Shown: one piece after another, positions 33,931 to 39,348 of the stretch | How positions within the stretch are numbered: position 1 is the first letter of the stretch | Layout of the letters: each line of letters begins with the position of its first letter | Notes under the pieces: generated by a model | What the model was told of the DNA's origin: nothing | Databases searched by the model: none | What the model saw: the letters and a program-made list of their open reading frames with translations, nothing else | From: Syntrophorhabdaceae bacterium | GTDB lineage: Bacteria > Desulfobacterota > Syntrophorhabdia > Syntrophorhabdales > Syntrophorhabdaceae | DNA: 39,348 nt | NCBI GenBank assembly: GCA_035541755.1 | Contig: DATKMQ010000016.1 | Coordinates: 1 to 39,348 of the forward strand | Direction of reading: 5' to 3' | Program-made: the position numbers and the translations under genes

Positions 33931-34167
33931 ATGGAGATTTACTGCACCCAGCTTGGTATGATCATAGAGATCGGTTACTGTCTATCGGTAAACCAGGGTC
34001 TGCCTTGCAGAAACACCACAGGTTGTTGGAAGGACAGGACTGATATCGCGGCCCTGCTTAAGGCAAAGTTTACCGATGAACAGTTGAGAGAGGCATTTCA
34101 GGGTCTCCCGAAATCCAAGCTTGAACGGATCCTCGAGTCGGTCAAATCTGCACGCAAACAGAAGTGA
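33931..34167 (+). CDS. small four-cysteine protein of unknown function
   Basis: The 78-residue protein starts MEIYCTQLGM and has cysteines at 5, 17, 26 and 32 (C-x11-C-x8-C-x5-C), then a charged helical C-terminus ending KSARKQK. The cysteines could bind zinc or an Fe-S cluster. The ATG at 33931 is chosen because the upstream part (ORF open from 33895) overlaps the hairpin after trpB2. The ribosome binding site is weak. It lies between trpB2 and the IorA-like pair on the same strand. I do not recognise a named family. Confidence 0.55.
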   Translation: MEIYCTQLGMIIEIGYCLSVNQGLPCRNTTGCWKDRTDIAALLKAKFTDEQLREAFQGLPKSKLERILESVKSARKQK

Positions 34168-34301
34168 CAAATGCCTGGAATCGCTATGGGACAGGTCCGG
34201 ACCTTATTGTCCGCCATGCGTGGATGGCTTTCTCGCGATAGCGATAACACCACGGTGGTGGCGTCGAGGAATCCTCTGAGAGGGGTGTGATAGAATAAGG
34301 T

Positions 34302-35537
34302 ATGCATGAAGAAATCTGCCAAACGCTCCTCGCCAATGGTGTAGAGATCCTGTACGTGACCAACAGGGCCGTTGAAAATTCAGTGAAACGGCAGGCGACG
34401 GGTGTTCCGTCCTTCCATTGTGAAAGGGTGATCAATGAAGCTGCGGCGGTTGAGTCGGCCCTGGCGGCAAGTCTGGCTGGAAAACGAACAGCCTGTCTTT
34501 CCTCAACGGAAGCGCTCTATGAAGCCGTTTACCCTCTTACGCGTTGCGCTTCAGCAATTGTAGATCGCGGATTTCTCATCATCGCCGTCGAGGAGAATGA
34601 CCAGGAGGTAACACCGTTAGGGCTCTACTCGAAATTGCCCCTCCTTGTCACTGAAGATGTCCATGAATTCGAGGGCGCCGTAGAATACGGCTACGCACTT
34701 TCCGAGCGGTACAAGATACCCGTGATGATTGAGACTGCAGCGCTCACCGGTGGGAGAGGTGAACAACGGGCCACTGACCGGTTTGCAGGGGCCGACCGGA
34801 GACCCGGGCGTAAGAATCAAGAGCCGGAGGCCAAACCCGCGCGTACAATATACAATTTCTCTCAGGCAAGATGCGAACGTTCAAATGAGCTTGACCGAAA
34901 GATAGAAAAGATACGCACGGAGTTTGAGAACTATGAAGGAAATCGAATGATCGTGAGGAATGAGACCGGGCTCATCACGAGTCGGCTCACTTCGCTCGCG
35001 TTTTATGACGAAGATATAAGCCTTCTCAAGATATCAACGATTTTTCCCCTTCCGCTTGGGCTGGTCGCAGACTTCATCAACAAGAAAGAGATGGTTTTTA
35101 TTGCCGAGACCTATCCTGTTATGGAGGCTCAAATACATGAGCGTACAAAGCTATCGAGAGGACCGGCAGGCATGCTTCACAGGGGCCCTAAGCCCGAAGA
35201 GACCACCTATGGGTTCCACGTTGTGCGGGACAAACTCGGTCCTGCATCTTCTATCAATATGGCGCGGGGGATCAAAAGGTCTATGCCCGAAACCAAGGTG
35301 CTTGCCGTTACCTACGAGGACTTTTTCTTTGATTGCGGCATCCCGGCGTTTGTTGATACACTGATTGCCGGCACTCCCTCTGTGATCCTCATTATGTCCA
35401 ACAACAAAGAAGACGCGATCAAGGAGATATTTCGGGGTTTTGGTTTTCACAATTATTTTCATTTGAACGATTTTTCTGAAGTCCAGCGTTTTCGGGACGT
35501 GGAAGAATTGACGGTGCTCTTTTGCAAGGGCATTTGA
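34302..35537 (+). CDS. IorA-like (2-oxoacid:ferredoxin oxidoreductase alpha) protein with degraded TPP site
   Basis: The 411-residue protein follows the layout of indolepyruvate:ferredoxin oxidoreductase alpha. It has a pyrimidine-binding-like domain (about 1-150, with INEAAAVESALAASLAG and the segment IAVEENDQEVTP), a central domain (about 215-285, ISTIFPLPLGLVADF) and a shortened TPP-like domain (300-411). In the last domain TYEDFFFDCGIPAF (337-350) stands where IorA has the GDSTFFHSGI-type TPP motif. The C-terminal 2[4Fe-4S] ferredoxin domain is absent. A TAGAAT box 5 bp upstream and an AAGG next to the ATG make the start uncertain. Confidence 0.65.
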   Translation: MHEEICQTLLANGVEILYVTNRAVENSVKRQATGVPSFHCERVINEAAAVESALAASLAGKRTACLSSTEALYEAVYPLTRCASAIVDRGFLIIAVEENDQEVTPLGLYSKLPLLVTEDVHEFEGAVEYGYALSERYKIPVMIETAALTGGRGEQRATDRFAGADRRPGRKNQEPEAKPARTIYNFSQARCERSNELDRKIEKIRTEFENYEGNRMIVRNETGLITSRLTSLAFYDEDISLLKISTIFPLPLGLVADFINKKEMVFIAETYPVMEAQIHERTKLSRGPAGMLHRGPKPEETTYGFHVVRDKLGPASSINMARGIKRSMPETKVLAVTYEDFFFDCGIPAFVDTLIAGTPSVILIMSNNKEDAIKEIFRGFGFHNYFHLNDFSEVQRFRDVEELTVLFCKGI

Positions 35538-35553
35538 TGATGAGGAGCATGAA

Positions 35554-36594
35554 ATGAAACGCCGTGGATCAGGGATGGGTTTGAGAGCCGGGGCCGTCAA
35601 GCACGACAATTTTAAAATTGCGGCTTACGCGCTTGTGCAGGCAGGTGTGGACATGGTAAGCGCGTGCAGGGGAGGGTGCGCCTTAGGGATTGTCTCTCAG
35701 ATCTTTTCGCTTACGCGCGGTGCGGATAGGAAGATCTGCGCTGAATTATCGATAAACGAGAAATGCGCATTTGAGGCGGCATACGGGGCAGCGTCTCTGG
35801 GCATAAAGGCCGCCTGTGTTCTGGGAAAGGACGGTCTTAACGCGGCTTTTGCGCCCCTCGTCCGCGCCCTGGAGAAACCGATCGATGGGGGCCTCGTGAT
35901 TATGGTTATCGACGATCGGGGTGAGAACAATCGCTGCGGGGAACGAGATATAGGCCTCATGGCTTCACTTTTCGGTATCTCCGTGTACGGCCCTGTGTCG
36001 TCCAAGATGATGAACGAAACGGTGCTCGATGCGGTTACCAGTTCCGTAAAGCAGAGAAAGCCCATCATCATAGAATGCGGGCAAGAATTTTCCTGGACCC
36101 GGGCGAGGCGTTCGTCCGTGCCCCTGCTTTCCGAAATGGGGAATGCGTTTCCTCACGTCCTGTTCTTAAACGAAGGTCCCAGGTATTCTCTTCATGGGGG
36201 TAGCGAAGAGGGCTGCGACGTCCCCTTGATGAGCGAACCCGTGGCCTTTGCGGCGGGCCTCTTCGACGTGTTGAGCCAGGACAGATGCCCTCTCCAGATC
36301 GTGGTTTCGATGGAGGACTTGACGTTCTTTGGGTACTGCCTCGCCACGCTCACCGACGCCGTGCGCAAACATAAGAAATTTACCCTTGTTGTGGCCGATG
36401 GCGGGGCCTATCCGCTCGCAGTTGAGAGCGCTTTGGCAGCCCTGGGGATTTCTTTCGTAAGGGTTGTAGATTCGGATGACATTGGCGCCACGACCAAAGC
36501 AGTGCGAGAGGCATTCGAATACCTGCATGAGGACGGATCAAAGCCGGCGATTATCGTGAGAAAGTGTGATCCCGCCATTCTCGTAGAACCGTAG
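35554..36594 (+). CDS. second IorA-like protein, also with degraded TPP site
   Basis: The 346-residue protein is a paralogue of its upstream neighbour, 16 bp away, with a GAGGAG ribosome binding site. The N-terminal half keeps IorA-like features: INEKCAFEAAYGAASLG, KDGLNAAFAPLV (IorA: K-x-GLN-x-AA-x-PL) and MVIDDRGENNRCGERD. The C-terminal half has SMEDLTFFG (252-260) where GDSTFF is expected and VADGGAY (280-286) in place of the Asn-containing second half of the TPP motif. No ferredoxin cysteines follow. It may be a non-catalytic subunit or a repurposed enzyme; the two genes probably act together. Confidence 0.62.
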   Translation: MKRRGSGMGLRAGAVKHDNFKIAAYALVQAGVDMVSACRGGCALGIVSQIFSLTRGADRKICAELSINEKCAFEAAYGAASLGIKAACVLGKDGLNAAFAPLVRALEKPIDGGLVIMVIDDRGENNRCGERDIGLMASLFGISVYGPVSSKMMNETVLDAVTSSVKQRKPIIIECGQEFSWTRARRSSVPLLSEMGNAFPHVLFLNEGPRYSLHGGSEEGCDVPLMSEPVAFAAGLFDVLSQDRCPLQIVVSMEDLTFFGYCLATLTDAVRKHKKFTLVVADGGAYPLAVESALAALGISFVRVVDSDDIGATTKAVREAFEYLHEDGSKPAIIVRKCDPAILVEP

Positions 36595-36631
36595 TCGGAC
36601 AATATTATCAGGGCGTGAATTCCAAAAAATA

Positions 36632-36659
36632 TTGCACGGGAACCCCCAAGGCGTGTAAA
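36632..36659 (+). promoter_or_regulatory. candidate promoter for the glycosyltransferase gene
   Basis: TTGCAC (36632-36637) and TGTAAA (36654-36659) are 16 bp apart, 38 bp before the ATG. Confidence 0.4.
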
Positions 36660-36697
36660 GTATGTCAGACGATTAAGAACCTCCACGAACAGAAGAC

Positions 36698-37693
36698 ATG
36701 GACAAAAAACTCTCTATAGTCATTGTCACCAAAGATACAAAGGCGCTCGTCCAGGGTCTTTTGAGCTCTATCAAAAGGGATACCTCCCTGGCCCCGTCAA
36801 TAGATCAGGTCATTGTTATGGACAATGGGTCTATAGACGGGACGGTTGATGCCATCACGCGGCAGTATCCCGACGTTATCTGCGTGAGAAACGAACAGAA
36901 CAGGGGTTTTGCTGCGGCTGTGAACAAAGGCTACTCGTTAAGTAAGGGGGAGTACATTATCTTTCTCAACTCCGACACAATCCTTATCGAGGGCGAACTG
37001 ACGAAGATGATTGATTTTATGGACGAGAATCCCGATGTGGCCATATGCGGCCCGCAGCTCGTGTACGAGGACATGAAGCCCCAGCGTTCCTTCGCGGCCC
37101 TCCCGTCTCTTGCGAGAGAGATCCTGCCCTTTAAGAGGTCCGGCAGGCGTACAGGTCCGGGTCGCCACCCTGAGACCGGTGCCAAACAGTCGACTCACCC
37201 GTCTTCATTACCTGTGTCCAAGCCTCGGGCAATCGCGGGCGTTCCCGTTGACTCGCTCATCGGTGCAGCGATACTCGTGCGAGCCGAGGCGCTTGTCACG
37301 CTCAACGGTTTTGATGAGAGGTTTTTCTTCTTTCTTGAAGAGACCGACCTCTGCGTTAGAGCGCGGAGGGCAGGGTACGGGGTCGTCTTCCTGCCCGAAG
37401 CTAAAGTCATCCACCTGCAGGGAAAGACGGTTCGAAGGCATTGGATTCCCGGAAGAATCGAGTACAATATTTCGCTGTATAAGTTTATCAGGAAACACCA
37501 CAGGCCCGCATACTACACTCTGTTTACTGCCATAAGGTTCACCAAAGCCCTCATCTTTGTGGTAATCTTTTCTTTATTCTTTCCGTTTCTCTTCCACGGC
37601 GGAGTAAGGGCAAAATACATCTATTATACAAGGCTCCTTACGTGGCATCTCAAGGGTCGTCCGGATGGGGCGGGCCTGGCTCATCCGAAATAA
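36698..37693 (+). CDS. family 2 glycosyltransferase (rhamnosyltransferase-like)
   Basis: The 331-residue protein has a GT-A fold: an N-terminal strand LSIVIVTKDTKALVQGLL, the nucleotide-sugar region VMDNGSIDGTVDAI, NRGFAAAVNKGYSLS, the metal motif NSDT (about 90-93) and the acceptor/catalytic region GFDERFFFFLEETDLCVRAR. A hydrophobic C-terminal segment (about 282-305) may attach it to the inner membrane. COG1216-like enzymes add rhamnose or related sugars to polysaccharides. No other polysaccharide genes are visible here, so the acceptor is unknown. Confidence 0.9.
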   Translation: MDKKLSIVIVTKDTKALVQGLLSSIKRDTSLAPSIDQVIVMDNGSIDGTVDAITRQYPDVICVRNEQNRGFAAAVNKGYSLSKGEYIIFLNSDTILIEGELTKMIDFMDENPDVAICGPQLVYEDMKPQRSFAALPSLAREILPFKRSGRRTGPGRHPETGAKQSTHPSSLPVSKPRAIAGVPVDSLIGAAILVRAEALVTLNGFDERFFFFLEETDLCVRARRAGYGVVFLPEAKVIHLQGKTVRRHWIPGRIEYNISLYKFIRKHHRPAYYTLFTAIRFTKALIFVVIFSLFFPFLFHGGVRAKYIYYTRLLTWHLKGRPDGAGLAHPK

Positions 37694-37866
37694 AGAAAGG
37701 CATTCTCCATATAGTGATGGTTGCGCTCAGGGTGTAAGGCCCAAGACAATACCTGCATTCTTAACAAATAATACGATGTGTTCTTTCGCAAGACTATTTC
37801 TACCGCGACAATACAAAATCGGAGCACATTCGAGGCAAATCCTCCAGTCGACCCTCTTAACAATTC

Positions 37867-37895
37867 TTTACAAAACTTTAACAACACCCTAATAT
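37867..37895 (+). promoter_or_regulatory. sigma-70 promoter for the small exported protein
   Basis: TTTACA (37867-37872) and TAATAT (37890-37895) lie 17 bp apart. The predicted leader of about 160 nt to 38060 contains no riboswitch I recognise. A TGGCACG at about 37937 resembles a sigma-54 -24 element, but its -12 partner is poor. The remainder of the gap from 37694 shows nothing else I can support. Confidence 0.55.
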
Positions 37896-38060
37896 GATTG
37901 ATCTCGTTTGCGCTCAGCCGAAAACCCCCTGTCCTTGGCACGGTTTGTGATTAAGCATTCTTTTACGTGAGAAACAAAAGAGCTTTGAAAACGGATCGGC
38001 TTGAGCAAGACGATGAGTGGTTTTGCAGCGAGAGACGTTAGAATTTTAAGGAGGAAAACC

Positions 38061-38330
38061 ATGAAAAGGGTAACATCGGTAATTATTGCGGCATTATTGT
38101 TAGTTTTTGCCGCGTCACCGTGGGGAACCAGAGTGGCTCAGGCAGGACCCGGAACCAGGGCAGGTACTGACGCCTCGGCCACGCCAAGCGGAGGGACGTT
38201 CTTCGCTAACAGCCCGGCGGGCACGTGGTTCTATTTCAACGCCGCCGGGACCAAGGACCCGTTTGCCCTTGGTTCCAGTACTTCCGGAACCGCTTTGCAG
38301 AAATTCGTGGACATGGGAGTGAATCCATAA
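38061..38330 (+). CDS. small exported protein of unknown function
   Basis: The 89-residue protein starts at the ATG after AAGGAGG and has a signal peptide (VTSVIIAALLLVFAASP, cleavage probably after AQA near 31). The mature part of about 58 residues is rich in Gly, Thr, Ser and Ala and contains GTWFYFNAAGTKDPFALG. It has no cysteines. I do not recognise a family. It has its own promoter and is followed by another small exported protein with a separate promoter. Confidence 0.65.
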   Translation: MKRVTSVIIAALLLVFAASPWGTRVAQAGPGTRAGTDASATPSGGTFFANSPAGTWFYFNAAGTKDPFALGSSTSGTALQKFVDMGVNP

Positions 38331-38360
38331 TCACAATATTATGCAGAACACAAAAAACGT

Positions 38361-38389
38361 TTGACATTTTCAAGAAACAGTAAGATAAT
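38361..38389 (+). promoter_or_regulatory. sigma-70 promoter for the 115-residue exported protein
   Basis: A perfect TTGACA (38361-38366) and GATAAT (38384-38389) with 17 bp spacing. The ATG at 38404 is only 14 bases after the -10 box, so the leader would be about seven bases. Confidence 0.65.
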
Positions 38390-38403
38390 TAAGTAATTAG
38401 GAA

Positions 38404-38751
38404 ATGGGTGTGGGGACGATCACGAAAACGCTGCGCAAATCAAAATCGACCCTTCTTATTCTCTGCATGCTTGCCTTCTTTCCCGGAACATACTTATGTG
38501 CGGACGAGCCCTCTCCAAAGGAGCCAAAGCAGCAAGGAAATCCTTGCGCAGGGGCGGAGATAACCATACAGATCATATCGCCCGTGAACAACGCTTTCAG
38601 ATATGGCATACTCATATACGATCCGCTGGTGCATGAGCTCGGCGTATATGGGCGGCCAGGAAATGAAGGCTTTGCCGCGCAGGAAAGACCACAGACCGCA
38701 ACTGAACTTGTGTCAAGAAGATCGGAAACCACCGGATGCTTCCCAATGTGA
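38404..38751 (+). CDS. exported protein of unknown function, 115 residues
   Basis: The N-terminus is a basic stretch and hydrophobic core (STLLILCMLAFFPGTYLC) ending in a cysteine, so it could be a lipoprotein or a normal signal peptide with cleavage after LCA. The mature part has two further cysteines (NPCAGAE and TTGCFPM) that could form a disulfide. The segment ITIQIISPVNNAFRYGILIYDP looks like beta structure (given here as ITIQIISPV and FRYGILIYDP). The start has only AGGAA directly before the ATG. The family is unknown. Confidence 0.55.
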   Translation: MGVGTITKTLRKSKSTLLILCMLAFFPGTYLCADEPSPKEPKQQGNPCAGAEITIQIISPVNNAFRYGILIYDPLVHELGVYGRPGNEGFAAQERPQTATELVSRRSETTGCFPM

Positions 38752-38817
38752 CCATGAAAGAGTCGAATGCCGTGTGTATGTCACATGATACCCAAAAACC
38801 CTGAAGGTGTAGACATC

Positions 38818-39348
38818 GTGCAAAAGACCCTAGTCAAGAAATACACTATAGGAGTTATCGCGGTATTTATTTTGCTCCTCTGCATCAATGAGCTCTTTGC
38901 CGACCCCGACATTTGGACGGAGAGGGCCGATTTCGGTGGAACAGCACGCGGCAGCGCCGTGGGTTTCTCGATAGGAAGCAGAGGTTACGTAGGAACCGGA
39001 TGGGACAATTCAGACAGACGAGATTTCTGGGAGTATGATCCCGCCACAGATACATGGACGCAGAAGGCCGATTTCGGGGGGGCGGCCCGGGTTCTTGCCG
39101 TGGGCTTCTCCATCGGGACCAAAGGTTATGTGGGTACGGGATTCGATAGCGCATATTTATTTTATAACGACTTCTGGGAGTATGATCCCGTCGCAAATAC
39201 ATGGACGCAGAAGGCCGATTTCGGGGGGGCGGCCCGATATGCCGCAGCGGGATTTTCAATCGGGACAAAAGGCTACATAGGGACGGGATGGGACGGAGTA
39301 GCGGACTACGCAGATTTCTGGGAGTATGATCCCGCCACAGATACATGG
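38818..39348 (+). CDS. exported kelch-repeat protein, N-terminal part (runs off window)
   Basis: The 177 codons present have no stop. The GTG at 38818 follows AAGGTG by eight bases. An in-frame ATG at 38785 without a ribosome binding site is an alternative. A signal peptide (IGVIAVFILLLCINELFA) precedes repeats of about 49-52 residues with the pattern ADFGG-AR, GFSIG-KGYVGTG, DFWEYDP, TWTQK, typical of kelch/galactose-oxidase-like propellers. Three repeats are visible. A beta-propeller in the periplasm or on the surface is expected; the ligand is unknown. Confidence 0.85.
   Translation, partial: MQKTLVKKYTIGVIAVFILLLCINELFADPDIWTERADFGGTARGSAVGFSIGSRGYVGTGWDNSDRRDFWEYDPATDTWTQKADFGGAARVLAVGFSIGTKGYVGTGFDSAYLFYNDFWEYDPVANTWTQKADFGGAARYAAAGFSIGTKGYIGTGWDGVADYADFWEYDPATDTW
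39024..39348 (+). repeat. tandem DNA repeats within the kelch gene
   Basis: The segment starting GATTTCTGGGAGTATGATCC occurs at about 39024, 39172 and 39317, spaced by about 145-150 bp. It is followed each time by near-identical DNA (ACATGGACGCAGAAGGCCGA, then a run of G). The identity at DNA level suggests recent duplication or conversion of the repeats. Confidence 0.8.

Noticed and set aside
37937-37953. Sigma-54 promoter (TGGCACG element) upstream of the small exported protein
   Set aside because: The -24 half is good but the -12 half reads GTGA instead of TTGC. A better sigma-70 promoter lies 50 bp upstream.
37896-38060. Riboswitch (for example cyclic di-GMP type) in the 160-nt leader
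   Set aside because: I looked for the conserved cores of common riboswitches and found none.

Overview
The window looks like chromosomal DNA of a Gram-negative, probably anaerobic bacterium of the former Deltaproteobacteria (Desulfobacterota; a syntroph such as the Syntrophorhabdus group is my best guess). The grounds are a lipid A kinase and an outer-membrane barrel, ADP-forming acyl-CoA synthetases, IorA-like oxidoreductase paralogues, a TrpB2-type tryptophan synthase, a membrane cytochrome c and a COG3357-type regulator. The placement is an inference from gene content. There are no phage, insertion-sequence or CRISPR signatures, and coding density is high.

Layout. 1-5.8 kb (minus strand): the start of a type IV prepilin with its own promoter, preceded by lpxK-leuA-leuC-leuD-asd, in which leuB is absent. 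5.9-8.1 kb: a secreted PEBP-family protein, a small HTH/zinc-ribbon regulator and a P-loop/DRTGG protein. 8.2-13.6 kb (minus): two large ADP-forming acyl-CoA synthetase homologues, the second fused to a GNAT acetyltransferase. Between them lies a 690-bp stretch with frameshifted remnants of an unidentified gene. 13.8-19.7 kb (minus): RlmD, a PAS histidine kinase with a cysteine-rich insert, a secreted protein and a YgiQ radical SAM protein. 19.8-23.5 kb (plus): an outer-membrane barrel, tRNA-Ser(GGA), the SRP RNA and dnaX-ybaB-recR, a replication/repair block in which dnaX carries an E. coli-like slippery site.

23.5-30.6 kb (plus): a near-complete pentose phosphate operon, gnd-tkt-tal-rpiB-zwf-pgl, with a recognisable promoter. 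It ends in a decayed fragment of phosphoglucose isomerase. A DUF2231-like/cytochrome c membrane protein follows, and a second transaldolase-family gene lies on the opposite strand.

32.3-36.6 kb (plus) is the most unusual section. A classical ribosome-mediated trp attenuator, whose leader peptide has four consecutive Trp codons, sits directly before a stand-alone trpB2. This is followed by a small four-cysteine protein and two tandem IorA-like proteins whose thiamine-diphosphate motifs look degraded and whose ferredoxin modules are missing. The attenuator ties trpB2 to tryptophan supply, and the neighbouring genes suggest an aromatic amino acid/2-oxoacid theme. 36.7-39.3 kb: a family 2 glycosyltransferase, two small exported proteins and the start of an exported kelch-repeat protein that runs off the window.
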